From Persicobacter sp. CCB-QB2 (lineage in GTDB: Bacteria; Bacteroidota; Bacteroidia; Cytophagales; Cyclobacteriaceae), in the NCBI RefSeq assembly GCF_001274635.1, contig NZ_LBGV01000001.1, forward strand, positions 1,922,001 to 1,986,000: a stretch of DNA of 64,000 bases, in the 5' to 3' direction. Made by a program: the position numbers and the translations under genes. Shown piece after piece: positions 53,875-63,298 of the stretch. The notes beneath the pieces are model-generated. The model was not told the DNA's origin. It made no database searches and saw nothing but the letters and a program-made list of their open reading frames with translations. Each line of letters begins with the position of its first letter. Within the stretch, counting starts at the first letter, position 1.

Positions 53875-55054
53875 ATGCGAAATATAACGCTACTATTTTT
53901 TTTTAACACTACTCCCACTAAAAATTGCCTTTGCCCAACCACTAACGCAGGAGGAAAAACTAGAAGACTTCCAATTTTTATTTAATTCCATTAAAGAAAA
54001 CTACCCCCTATTCGGGGAACTCGAAAGAACGCATGGAATCAAGTGGCTGGAAAAAGAAGAAGAGTTCCGTAATAACATCATTAACACGACTAATGATAAG
54101 GAATTTATTATTGCCGTATTTGATATATTAAAACAATTGGAAAGTCAGCACACGGATCTTTTCCCCACCATAAAAAGAAATGCATTTCTTGAAATCTATA
54201 AAACTGCCGGAGAAGAACGTGCTCACTGGCGACGAACGCTGGAACAGGGAAATGACTATTGGAGTGAATTATTAGGAGTAGAAGACAAACCCTTTACCTC
54301 CAAGGACGAACAGCCCTATCACCCTGAATCACTAAATTGCGCTATCCTTGATACCGGAAACGTGGCGGTAATCAAAATAAGGTCTTTTGATACTTTCCAG
54401 ATAGAGCAAGACATAGAACGCATTGAGCAATTTCTCCCCACCATTGAGGATTATCCACATCTGATCATTGACATTCAAGATAATGAAGGAGGAGATTCTC
54501 ATTACTGGAAAGATCATCTGGTCCCATTACTCTCTCATGAAGACCAAGAATACAACGCTTTATACGCTATCCGGAAAAGCGATTTCCTGAAAACCTATTT
54601 CAGCACGATTGATCTAAAAAAAGAAAAATTTAAATCCCTACAGCATTTACCGGCCTTACCTCCGGAATTAAACGCCAAAGACTTTGATTTCTGGTCAGAA
54701 AGCATCACCATCAAAGGAAAACGGACGCGCCCCTATCAGGGAAAAATCTATTTACTGGTCAACAAAGGGGTATTCTCCTCGGCAGAGGGCTTGGCGGTTT
54801 TTTGTAAGTCCAGCCATTGGGCGACCGTGGTAGGAGAAGTAACTGCAGGAGATGGGGCCGGCTCGATTGACGCCGTCATTCAAATGCTACCGAACAGCAA
54901 GATCATGTTCCGGTATACCGGAGAATTGGCCCTCAATCCGGATGGCAGCTCCAATACGCAAATGAAAACGACCCCTGATATTGTAATGGAGGGAAAGGAT
55001 AGTGAGGATCGCCTACAAAATTTTGTTAAAACCCTTACTGCAACAGTAAATTAA
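53875..55054 (+). pseudogene. S41 family peptidase, frameshifted in the signal peptide
   Basis: An open frame from ATG 54137 encodes most of the enzyme: IKIRSFDTF, LIIDIQDNEGGDSHYW, LLVNKGVFSSAEGLAVFCKS (nucleophile Ser-Ala-Glu-Gly-Leu-Ala region), MKTTPDIVMEG. The real N-terminus begins at ATG 53875 (MRNITLLFF) and continues, in the peptidase frame, LTLLPLKIAFAQPLTQEEKL, a signal peptide. The two frames are joined across the T9 run at 53896-53904; T8 would make a 392-residue secreted peptidase. So it is either phase-variable or the victim of an indel or sequencing error. Without the shift the protein lacks a signal and part of its N-terminal domain. Confidence 0.8.
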
Positions 55055-55138
55055 CTATAAGTTACCTTCAAAATGACGGCCGAAAAATGACCATGGGCAT
55101 CCCCAACCATCTGAAGGACTAAGCTCCTCCTGGCTACT

Positions 55139-55187
55139 AAAAAGGTAAGCTAATTTCCAAAGCGGAATGGCTTGCCTTTTTATTTTT
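55139..55187 (+). terminator. Intrinsic terminator of the S41 peptidase gene
   Basis: Stem AAAAAGGTAAGC/GCTTGCCTTTTT (one wobble) with a 19-base loop, followed by ATTTTT. Confidence 0.7.
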
Positions 55188-55192
55188 AGAAG

Positions 55193-55444
55193 CTAATCCG
55201 AATTGAATATGCTTCAAATGAATTGATTCGAATTATACATTGTAAAACCACTTTGGCGGCAAGGCGGGAAAAATGAAGGAATAGTTCCCTATTTCCATTT
55301 TTTTCCATCGAAGCAGATGAATGAGGAGAAAGCAAGCTAGCCTAAATTTGAACTATTCATAAATCAGTAAATACAACCATATTGGATTGAAAACAAACAA
55401 CTTAATAAAAGCCACTAATTTTAGCGATGAATAATTCGGTTTAA
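55193..55444 (-). repeat. R1 dispersed repeat, reverse copy
   Basis: 'ggcaaggcgggaaaaatgaa' at the left, 'tgaataattcggtttaaa' at the right; slightly longer than the standard 224 because of a duplicated end. Confidence 0.75.
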
Positions 55445-55503
55445 AATATTTCACCTTGGATACACATTTCCTTATGAGATAACGCTCATCAGGGAATCCA
55501 TGA

Positions 55504-56070
55504 TTAGCTCCCCAGGTTAAGCATAAATCCAACATCAAATGAAAAACCTCCAGGAGCAATGAAACCTGCTAAGGCATTGGTGGAACTATTCCCCTCACCT
55601 GAAGTCATGGTATATCTTTGATTGTCAAAGGCAATCCCGTGCCCCAATTCAATCATAACAGAGAAACGGGAATTGGTTCTAATTTTTATACCAGTATTTA
55701 AAACCAGTGTATTATTAGCATGAATATCGTAATAACCATAAGTAGCATCGTACCCATCGTTATAGGTTACTTCCAAATCACTAAATCCATTATTGCGATA
55801 AAACTGAGCCCCTAAAATAGGCTGAACGTAGCGTCCGGAAAGCAAAAAATAACGCATACCTAGGCCAAATTTCCCTCCGGCCAAACCAGTTCCTATGCCC
55901 GCGTTTAATTGAAAATCTTCCGTCGCCAAATACCCCAACTCCACTCCATTGGAATAGGTAAAACCGGAACCTAAATGTACTCCCAACAACCATTTCGAAG
56001 CAGGCTCATATTGCGCGTGCGCAAAATTAGTGATCATAAATACGCTAAAAAATATCAATAACTTTTTCAT
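55504..56070 (-). CDS. Small outer-membrane beta-barrel protein, 188 aa
   Basis: Starts at MKKLLIFFSVFMITNFAHAQ (ATG 56070; the ATG three bases upstream is equally possible), with a signal peptide cut after AHAQ. The mature part is beta-rich and Gly/Tyr-rich (GVHLGSGFTYSNGVELGYLA, FSVMIELGHGIAF) and ends GFSFDVGFMLNLGS. It belongs to the small porin-like/OmpW-type barrel proteins in a general sense; no precise family. It lies downstream of dapD on the same strand, beyond dapD's terminator. Confidence 0.75.
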   Translation of the reverse strand: MKKLLIFFSVFMITNFAHAQYEPASKWLLGVHLGSGFTYSNGVELGYLATEDFQLNAGIGTGLAGGKFGLGMRYFLLSGRYVQPILGAQFYRNNGFSDLEVTYNDGYDATYGYYDIHANNTLVLNTGIKIRTNSRFSVMIELGHGIAFDNQRYTMTSGEGNSSTNALAGFIAPGGFSFDVGFMLNLGS

Positions 56071-56107
56071 CATAAGAATTATTAAATAAATAATATTCAA
56101 ATAAAAT

Positions 56108-56137
56108 AAAAAAACCCATCATAGTAAAATGATGGGC
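56108..56137 (-). terminator. Intrinsic terminator of dapD
   Basis: Minus-strand stem GCCCATCAT/ATGATGGGT with a six-base loop, then a T7 run. Confidence 0.88.
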
Positions 56138-56175
56138 TTCAATAACAAAAAGTTATCTCTTTAAATCAGTATCAA

Positions 56176-56991
56176 TTAAACAGATACGTTGTTCTCACGC
56201 AATGCAGAGTTCAAAGATGTTTTCTTATCAGTAGACTCTTTACGCTTACCAATGATCAATGCACATGGCACATTGAAAGTACCTGCTTTGAATTCCTTCG
56301 GCAAAGTGCCTGGAATAACTACTGAACGAGGAGGCACATAACCACGGTATTCTACCGGCTCGTCACCTGTAACGTCAATGATTTTTGTAGAACCTGTTAA
56401 GGTAACGTTCGCTCCCAAAACAGCCTCGCGACCTACGCGTACTCCTTCTACCAAAATACAACGAGATCCGATGAAGGCGTCATCTTCGATGATTACCGGA
56501 GCGGCTTGTAATGGCTCCAAAACACCACCTACACCAACACCACCGGAAAGGTGAACGTTTTTACCAACTTGTGCACAAGAACCAACGGTTGCCCAGGTAT
56601 CTACCATAGTACCGGAACCTACACGCGCGCCAATGTTCACGTAAGAAGGCATCATGACCACACCCGGAGACAAATAAGCACCATAACGCGCTACTGCGTG
56701 AGGTACTACACGCACACCCAAGTCAGCATAGTTAGTCTTCAATTTCATTTTGTCGTGGAACTCCAATGGACCTGCCTCCAAAGTTTCCATTTTACGCAAT
56801 GGGAAGTAAAGTACTACTGCTTTCTTTACCCACTCGTTAACTTGCCAATCGTCTCCTACAGGCTCAGCAGTACGCAACTCACCTTTATCCAACATTTCGA
56901 TCACCGTCTCAACAGCTTCAACCGTTTTTGGATCTTCTAAAAGGGAACGATCATCCCAAGCCTTATTTATAATTGACTTTAATTCTTCCAT
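56176..56991 (-). CDS. dapD: 2,3,4,5-tetrahydropyridine-2,6-dicarboxylate N-succinyltransferase
   Basis: A 271-residue enzyme of lysine/diaminopimelate biosynthesis that transfers succinyl from succinyl-CoA to tetrahydrodipicolinate. Start at MEELKSIINKAW (56991); an open frame extends 13 codons upstream but is not needed. The left-handed parallel beta-helix is evident from hexapeptide repeats (GVVMMPSYVNIGARVGSGTM, VDTWATVGSCAQVGKNVHLS, GGVGVGGVLEPLQAAPVIIE, EDDAFIGSRCILVEGVRVGR). Length matches the family. A strong terminator follows. Confidence 0.95.
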   Translation of the reverse strand: MEELKSIINKAWDDRSLLEDPKTVEAVETVIEMLDKGELRTAEPVGDDWQVNEWVKKAVVLYFPLRKMETLEAGPLEFHDKMKLKTNYADLGVRVVPHAVARYGAYLSPGVVMMPSYVNIGARVGSGTMVDTWATVGSCAQVGKNVHLSGGVGVGGVLEPLQAAPVIIEDDAFIGSRCILVEGVRVGREAVLGANVTLTGSTKIIDVTGDEPVEYRGYVPPRSVVIPGTLPKEFKAGTFNVPCALIIGKRKESTDKKTSLNSALRENNVSV

Positions 56992-57185
56992 TCTTATTAT
57001 AAGTGTAATTTTTGTGATTGGACGCCGCAAAATTAGGGAAAAGGAGAACCCTACAAAATCTTGGCTAGGGCTTTTCCTTCAAACAAACAAAAACTGAAAT
57101 TCAATTCAAAAATATAACAAGCATTCTCCTAATTATACCAGCAAAACCTCACAAAAATCAAGTTAAGAGAAATTTCAAAGCCATT

Positions 57186-57380
57186 TTAAGGGTAGTTCAA
57201 GCCCAAACCTTCTAAAAACGCCCCGATATTTGTTTCATCAATAACAACAATTGTTTTTTCTATATGAAGGACATAAATCCCATTGAGCCGCCAAAGCCAT
57301 GCTGGAATAATACAATCTACTCTTAAATGCAAACCATCTTTTGTTATATTTATAACTCGAACGATTGAATTTATACTCAT
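57186..57380 (-). CDS. Possible small protein, 64 aa
   Basis: A 64-residue minus-strand frame (MSINSIVRVINITKDGLHLR, then IVVIDETNIGAFLEGLGLNYP) with a credible mix of hydrophobic and polar residues. There is no signal peptide. It lies between dapD and the divergent NhaC gene and has no clear promoter or terminator. It may be real or a chance frame. Confidence 0.35.
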   Translation of the reverse strand: MSINSIVRVINITKDGLHLRVDCIIPAWLWRLNGIYVLHIEKTIVVIDETNIGAFLEGLGLNYP

Positions 57381-57414
57381 TAGAACAATTCCGTTTCCAT
57401 TCCTGACAAGCCAC

Positions 57415-57422
57415 TACCTTTG
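57415..57422 (+). promoter_or_regulatory. Promoter -7 element of the NhaC gene
   Basis: TACCTTTG (TAnnTTTG) lies 36 bases before the start codon. Confidence 0.7.
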
Positions 57423-57457
57423 CAATTGAATAACACGACATAAACACAAAAGAATAC

Positions 57458-58950
57458 ATGTTAGCGTTGATTAAAATCAGCCCGGTCTTCTTGCTTGCGG
57501 CAATGATGATCTCCGGGATGGATGTGCTGTTGGCTGCTCCGATTGCTACCCTTTATGCTGCAGTGGTAGCGTATTTCTCAGAAAAATTAAATTTCAATCA
57601 GGTGCTCAATGCCGCCGTAGACAATGTGAAAGAGATGCAGATGGTCTTTTTTATATTAATGGCGGCCTATGCGATGGCCGAAGCATTTATGGCCACAGGC
57701 GTAGGAGCCTCCATCATAAACCTGGCGCTGGAATTAGGCGTAACCGCTCAAAGCATCGCGATGATTGGCCTCGTGGTGACCGCCATTTTATCCATTGCCA
57801 CAGGTTCTTCCTGGGGAACTTTTGCGGCTTGCGCACCCGTATTCCTTTGGCTGAACCATATATTAGGTGGAAATGTGGCCCTGACCATTGGCGCCATTGC
57901 AGGCGGCGCTTGTTTTGGAGATAACATCGGATTGATTTCCGACACCACCATTGTCAGCTCCGGCATCCAAAAAGTAGAGGTGATTGATCGCATTCGCCAT
58001 CAGGGAGTGTGGTCAGGCCTGGTGCTATTGCTTGGCGTGATTGCCTTTGGCATCAGTGGTTACACCATGGACTTACCTACTGAAACGGCAGACGCCACCT
58101 CTGCCATTGCGGCCATTCCGGAAAGTGCCTGGACCGCCTTAGAAACGGAAAGAGCCTCTGCCGTGGCATTGCTCAATCAGGTAAAAGAAGGCATGGCCTG
58201 GTATATGACGATTCCATTAATATTGGTTTTAATCGCCGCCATAAAAGGATTACCTACTCTGGCCTGCTTGTTTATCGGGATTATCAGTGCGATGGGCTTC
58301 GGACTTTATGAAGGCACCGTTGAATCTACTGCCGCTTTTGGCCAATTGGTTTATGATGGCTTCTCCGGTGCGGGATCCTGGGTGATCGTGATGATGATGT
58401 GGGTGGCAGCCTTTGGGGCATCATGAAAAAGATCAACGCCTTTGAACCCTTGTCTTTATTGGTGGTCAGAATTTCAACTAAAGTAAGACATTTGATGACC
58501 GCCAATGGCGTATTGTCTATCCTGGGTAATGCGGCTTTGGCAGATGAGATGGCCCAGATCGTGACGGTAGGACCGATGATTAAGAACCTGGTGGATGACA
58601 ATGTGGAAGGTAGTGAAGAAGATTTATACAAATTGCGATTACGCAATGCGACCTTCTCCGATGCCCTGGGGGTATTCGGCTCGCAACTTATCCCCTGGCA
58701 TGTTTATATTGGATTCTATGTCGGAATTGCCACGGCAGTCTACCCAAAGGAATTTTACCAATTTGATCCGATCAGCATTATTCAATACAATTATATGGCG
58801 ATGATAGCGGTGGCTACCATCCTGATTGCTACTTTCACGGGCTGGGACCGCTTTATTCCGCTGTTCCAATTGCCGGCAGAGCCTAGTGTTCAATTAAAGA
58901 AAAATATAGCCATAGAAGAAAAGGCCCCTTTGGTGGAAGAGGTGATATAA
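57458..58950 (+). pseudogene. nhaC: NhaC-type Na+/H+ antiporter split by a one-base frameshift
   Basis: Two overlapping frames together encode one antiporter of about 497 residues. The first (from ATG 57458) has IATGSSWGTFAACAPVFLW, AIAGGACFGDNIGLISDTTI and ends MMMWVAAFGAS. The second continues, in a shifted frame, with GGIMKKINAFEPL, TANGVLSILGNAALADEMAQ and LGVFGSQLIPWHVYIGFY. The join is the GGGG run at 58415-58418; a fifth G gives VAAFGGIMKKINAF without a stop. It has a good promoter. An R2-R1 pair sits between its end and the nearest terminator. NhaC proteins exchange Na+ for H+. Real loss or assembly error cannot be told from this sequence. Confidence 0.87.
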
Positions 58951-58959
58951 CGAGAATTA

Positions 58960-59080
58960 ATCATTGCTAAATTTCGAATTGCTCATTAATAGCGCTGCTA
59001 TGCTCTCAAAATAATCGGGCATCGCTTCTGCAATAATCAAATTTTCGCTGCGAATTTCGGCCCTTAAACACGTTAAAAAC
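58960..59080 (-). repeat. R2 dispersed repeat, copy 5 (partial)
   Basis: 'caaaataatcgggcatcgct' and 'caaattttcgctgcgaattt', right end 'ccttaaacacg'; the left end is missing. Confidence 0.7.
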
Positions 59081-59086
59081 GAAGAT

Positions 59087-59309
59087 TTAAGCCGGATTAT
59101 TCATGCATCAATGCTCGTTAGGCTGCCAGGCGGAAAAAACGAAGGAAAAGTTTCCTATTTCGAGTTTTTTCCAGGGAAGCAGATGAATGAGGAGAAAACA
59201 AGCCTACCCAATTTTGGGCTATCAGAAATTTGGCAGACTAAATTATAACTGATTAACATACGGCTTCTTATGGCACACTCTGATTCTAGCGGTGAAAAAT
59301 TCAGGCTAA
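59087..59309 (-). repeat. R1 dispersed repeat, reverse copy
   Basis: TTAAGCCGGATTATTCATGC at the left end, then the core 'ggctgccaggcggaaaaaac'. It is close to the standard length, and follows R2 directly. Confidence 0.8.
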
Positions 59310-59353
59310 AGTATGAATCATCCGGATTAAGCGACACCACAAAAATTTAAATA

Positions 59354-59380
59354 AAAGCAGTCTTTGGGCTGCTTTTTTTA
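59354..59380 (+). terminator. Intrinsic terminator, probably of the NhaC gene
   Basis: AAAGCAG/CTGCTTT stem with an eight-base loop, then TTTT. It lies 400 bases past the NhaC stop because R2 and R1 are in between. Confidence 0.7.
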
Positions 59381-59507
59381 TTTTCAATTTTATCAACATT
59401 GGCAGGATTTCTTGCCTGAACTATTTATTCCCATTTTTTTCTATTTACTTACCTGTTGGAATTGGAATCCGCATTGACAAGCGAAAAAAAACTGAAATTA
59501 TTCGTCT

Positions 59508-61436
59508 ATGGCCACACTTGAGCAGTCTCTTGAAAAACACTTTGGTTACTCCGACTTTCGTCCCGGACAGAAAAAAGTTATTGAAACCCTTATGCGGGGA
59601 GAATCGGCTGGCGCCATATTTCCTACCGGATCCGGTAAGTCCATGTGTTATCAATTACCGGCGATTTTATTACCCCATTTAACGGTGGTGGTATCTCCCC
59701 TACTGGCTTTGATCGAAGACCAACTGAAGTTTCTTCATGCTAAAGGTATTGCCGCCACTCGAATTGATTCCACCCTGGATCCTAAAGAGGCTAAACAAAT
59801 TGCAGCAGACTTAAAAGCGGACCGATACAAGGTCCTGTTTATAGCGGTGGAGCGCTTTAAGAATGAAAGGTTCCGAAATTTCCTGAGCCAGCTAAAGCTT
59901 TCCATGCTGGTGATTGATGAGGCCCACTGTATTTCGGAATGGGGACATAACTTTCGTCCGGATTATATCAAATTACCGCAGTATAAAGAAACCTTCCAAT
60001 TCCCACAGGTACTTTTGCTCACGGCTACGGCCCCTCCAAAGGTTTTTGAAGATATGGGCGAGAAATTTGACATTCCGCTGGATAACTTCTCGGTTACCGG
60101 CTTTCACCGCCCAAACCTCATTCTTAATGTCCGGCCTTATAATGATGCAGATCGACAGGAAGCCATTATTGACTATTTGAGGCAGCATGTGGAAGAATCT
60201 GCTATTGTTTATGTCACCCTGCAAAAGAATACCGAAGATCTTGCCCGTATTCTGAGAGAAAATGGCATCAATGCCACCGCTTACCATGGCGGAATGCCTT
60301 CAGACCAACGGAAGGAAATTCAGCAGCAATTCATGAGTGGGGATAAAGATGTGATTGTGGCTACCATCGCCTTCGGAATGGGTATTGACAAAGCCGACAT
60401 CCGCCATGTCATTCATTATCATCTGCCCAAATCTATAGAAAATTATTCTCAGGAGATTGGCCGTGCCGGCCGTGACGGGCAGGAATCCCAGTGTATCATG
60501 ATGGCGGATGAAAGTAATTTTGCCCTATTGGAAAACTTCATCTATGGAGACACCCCGGACAAAGAAGCCGTAGCACGTGTTTTACGATCTATTGACCGGG
60601 CAGAGAATAATTTATGGGAGCCCAAGATTTATGACCTTTCCTATAATGCCAACTTCCGCCCAACGCCGCTGCGCACCATGCTGGTCTATTTGGAAAACGA
60701 AGGGATCATCACCCCTTCTCATTCCTATTTCTCCGAATACAAAATAAAATTTGTAACACTCAAGGAAAATGTGCTGCGCAAATGCGCGCCGGAGCAGAAA
60801 CCCCTGATCGAAGCCATTTTCAAAAGTAGCAAAATGGCCCGCATGTGGATGACCATAGACTTTGAGGCCATTGAAAAACATTACCCTCAGGGAGATCGCA
60901 AAAGTGTTATTGCCGTGCTCGAAAGCCTGCAACAGCAAAGCCTGATCAAAATGGAGGCGAGTAAAATGAAAGAAGCTTTTGAAGTGAACTGGCCGGAACG
61001 CTATTCTATAGAGGAAATGACCGACCAATTGTATCAGGTATTTTTGCATAAAGAGATTGCGGAAGTAGATCGCCTGCATGAAATGGTAAACTTCTTTAAG
61101 TCGCAAGGCTGTCTGAGTAAAAAATTATCCCTTTACTTTGGTGAAAACACCGATTGGGAAAGCTGCGGTAAATGCAGCTATTGCCGTGACCAAAAGGCAG
61201 CCGTATTCCCTGAGGGCGCCTTTTCCGATAATTTTGAGGAGCTCGACAAAGCAAATATTCTCACCAAAGCAGAAAAACTGGCCGGCAAACTGGATGCCCG
61301 ACTGATGACCAAATTCCTTTTGGGCGTGAGCATGCCGAAATTTTCCCGCCTGCGCAATAAAAAAACAGCCGGCTATGGTCTTTTAGAAACTTATCCTTTT
61401 GATAAAGTACTCAAGTGGATTGAAGAAGAAGAATAA
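59508..61436 (+). CDS. recQ: RecQ family ATP-dependent DNA helicase
   Basis: A 642-residue 3'-5' DNA helicase for recombination and repair. Motif I is FPTGSGKSMCYQLP (Lys 44), motif II is DEAH at 137-140 (VIDEAHCISEWGHNFRPDY), motif VI region is QEIGRAGRDGQ. The zinc-binding domain follows the helicase core (CGKCSYC near 560) and a winged-helix-type region. No HRDC domain is obvious at the C-terminus. lgt starts 49 bases later and may be co-transcribed. Confidence 0.94.
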   Translation: MATLEQSLEKHFGYSDFRPGQKKVIETLMRGESAGAIFPTGSGKSMCYQLPAILLPHLTVVVSPLLALIEDQLKFLHAKGIAATRIDSTLDPKEAKQIAADLKADRYKVLFIAVERFKNERFRNFLSQLKLSMLVIDEAHCISEWGHNFRPDYIKLPQYKETFQFPQVLLLTATAPPKVFEDMGEKFDIPLDNFSVTGFHRPNLILNVRPYNDADRQEAIIDYLRQHVEESAIVYVTLQKNTEDLARILRENGINATAYHGGMPSDQRKEIQQQFMSGDKDVIVATIAFGMGIDKADIRHVIHYHLPKSIENYSQEIGRAGRDGQESQCIMMADESNFALLENFIYGDTPDKEAVARVLRSIDRAENNLWEPKIYDLSYNANFRPTPLRTMLVYLENEGIITPSHSYFSEYKIKFVTLKENVLRKCAPEQKPLIEAIFKSSKMARMWMTIDFEAIEKHYPQGDRKSVIAVLESLQQQSLIKMEASKMKEAFEVNWPERYSIEEMTDQLYQVFLHKEIAEVDRLHEMVNFFKSQGCLSKKLSLYFGENTDWESCGKCSYCRDQKAAVFPEGAFSDNFEELDKANILTKAEKLAGKLDARLMTKFLLGVSMPKFSRLRNKKTAGYGLLETYPFDKVLKWIEEEE

Positions 61437-61485
61437 AAACCTCAACCTATATTAATGGGCAGGACGCCCTCCTTACAATTTAATC

Positions 61486-62325
61486 ATGACCGCTTTTTAT
61501 ATTCACTGGAACCCCAGCCTGGAGCTTTTCTCTGTGGCAGGTGTTCCCCTTCGTTATTATGGCTTTCTTTTTATGATCGGCGTTTTGCTGAGCATTTATG
61601 TTCTCTATCTTATATTCAAAAAAGAAAGCATCCCGGCAGGGCATCTGGAGAAACTTTTTTATGGCGGCATGTTCGGTGGCTTACTGGGCGCCCGATTGGG
61701 CCATTGCCTGATCTATGAACCTGGCTATTTCCTTTCACGGCCCTTAGAGATGCTTTTCCCCATCGCCATCTCCCCTGGCGGAGACATTACCTTTATCGGC
61801 TATCAGGGCCTGGCCAGTCACGGAGGAACCCTGAGCTTATTATTAGTGTTCCTTATATTTAGTCGTTGGGCAAAAATTCCTCTTTTAAAAACCCTGGACA
61901 TGGTGGCGGTCGTTGGGCCACTGGGCGCCGGATTTATTCGATTGGGAAACCTGATGAACTCCGAAATTATTGGAAAAATCACCACTGCCCCCTGGGCCTT
62001 TATCTTTGAACAGGTGGATCAGCAACCCAGACATCCCGCGCAGCTTTATGAGGCCATTGCCTATTTGGGTATCTTTTGCTTAAATTTTTTCTTATATAAA
62101 AAACGTAATGCCATCACGCAGCCCGGGCTACTTTTTGGAACTTCCACTGCTTTGGTGTTCACTGCTCGTTTTGTTCTGGAATTTGTCAAGGAAAACCAAA
62201 CTTCTGCCGAACAGGAAATGCTCTTCAATATGGGCCAGTGGCTCAGCATTCCATTTATTTTACTTGGGCTAGGGTTTATCCTTCGGGCGAATATCAAACA
62301 AAAAAATACTAGCCTGGCCTTATAA
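61486..62325 (+). CDS. lgt: Prolipoprotein diacylglyceryl transferase
   Basis: A 279-residue inner-membrane enzyme that adds diacylglycerol to the lipobox Cys of prelipoproteins, the first step of lipoprotein maturation. It has seven hydrophobic segments. Signature residues: GLASHGGTLSLLL (His 112), FIRLGNLMNSEIIG (Arg 152, Asn 158) and RHPAQLYEA (His 183). It is essential in most bacteria and serves the many lipoproteins encoded in this window. It is probably in an operon with recQ. An R1 copy begins four bases past the stop codon. Confidence 0.95.
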   Translation: MTAFYIHWNPSLELFSVAGVPLRYYGFLFMIGVLLSIYVLYLIFKKESIPAGHLEKLFYGGMFGGLLGARLGHCLIYEPGYFLSRPLEMLFPIAISPGGDITFIGYQGLASHGGTLSLLLVFLIFSRWAKIPLLKTLDMVAVVGPLGAGFIRLGNLMNSEIIGKITTAPWAFIFEQVDQQPRHPAQLYEAIAYLGIFCLNFFLYKKRNAITQPGLLFGTSTALVFTARFVLEFVKENQTSAEQEMLFNMGQWLSIPFILLGLGFILRANIKQKNTSLAL

Positions 62326-62329
62326 ATTG

Positions 62330-62548
62330 TTAACCCGAATTATTCACCGCTAAATTAAGTAAACCAGCTTAGTCACTTATTTTCAATTCAATAGCGCTAT
62401 GCTTACCGATTTGTTAATAACCCAAATTGAGGCAAACTTACTTGCTCCTCATATATATGTTTCCTTAGATAAAAATGAAATAAGAAAAATTCCTTCATCT
62501 TTCCCGCCTTGCAGCTAAACGAGGATTTAAGCTGAATAATCCGGCTAA
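62330..62548 (+). repeat. R1 dispersed repeat, forward copy
   Basis: TTAACCCGAATTATTCACCG at the left end and 'gctgaataatccggctaa' at the right. It abuts the lgt stop codon. Confidence 0.83.
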
Positions 62549-63055
62549 AGCGGTTCGGATATTCAAATTCGCCCATCAAATGAGCAAAAAAGTAACCATC
62601 AGACCATTTTTCTGCTAAATAAAGTCAATTTCAATGATTTAACTCAAAGCAGGCGCACAAGGCGCTGAGCAGGCTTATTGGATTAAAAAAGGCTGAATTT
62701 CGGTTACCAAAACGGTCAAATAACACCTCGTAAGCCTGCATTCAAAGTGGAATATCCACAATACCATTAGGAATCGGCAAAAGTTCCTCTTACCTTTGTG
62801 TCAAGTTATACTCATTGTACAGTCTGCTATTCATCAGTAAGTTTGTCATTTGTGCCGCCGGAATTTCACGAATTTTACTCTCCGGCTCCGATAAGCAAAA
62901 CCCTCATGCATCTGCCACTGTTTGTATTTAATCATAAAGGCAAGCGTTCCCTCCTATCAGGTTTTAATTCTTTTCTTTAACAATATACTTCCTCCCGGAA
63001 GCCTTGATTATGACGACACCCTCCCAAGGAGGCATTATTAACATGAAAAGAGCGT
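62549..63055. promoter_or_regulatory. Long leader region of the cold-shock operon
   Basis: No gene is evident. It should contain the promoter for the two small genes downstream. Near the start codon CCTCC-CAA-GGAGG (63020-63032) can fold into a small hairpin that pairs an AGGAGG-like stretch with CCTCC; a cold-shock leader with folding-controlled translation is possible. Confidence 0.4.
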
Positions 63056-63277
63056 ATGGCAAGGTCACAGAATAGTTTTATCAAAAAACAGAAAGCGGAA
63101 AAGAAGCGGAAAAAAAAGGCTGAAAAATTCGAGAAACGCCTGGATCGTAAATCTCAGGATAGCAGCGGAAAGCTGGAAGATATGATGGCCTATGTAGACG
63201 AATTTGGTAATATTACTACTGTCCCTCCAGAAGAACGAGAAAATAAAGCTGAGAAAAAGAAAGATCAGCAACAATAA
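63056..63277 (+). CDS. Small basic protein paired with cold-shock protein
   Basis: 73 residues, almost all charged: a Lys-rich N-terminal half (KKQKAEKKRKKKAEKFEKRL), then GKLEDMMAYVDEFGNITTVP and an acidic/basic tail. Proteins with this layout lie directly before a CspA-type gene in many Bacteroidota; function is unknown but the Lys-rich half suggests nucleic-acid contact. It is 21 bases before the cold-shock gene, so both form an operon. Confidence 0.85.
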   Translation: MARSQNSFIKKQKAEKKRKKKAEKFEKRLDRKSQDSSGKLEDMMAYVDEFGNITTVPPEERENKAEKKKDQQQ

Positions 63278-63298
63278 TATATTTTAATAATTAATACA

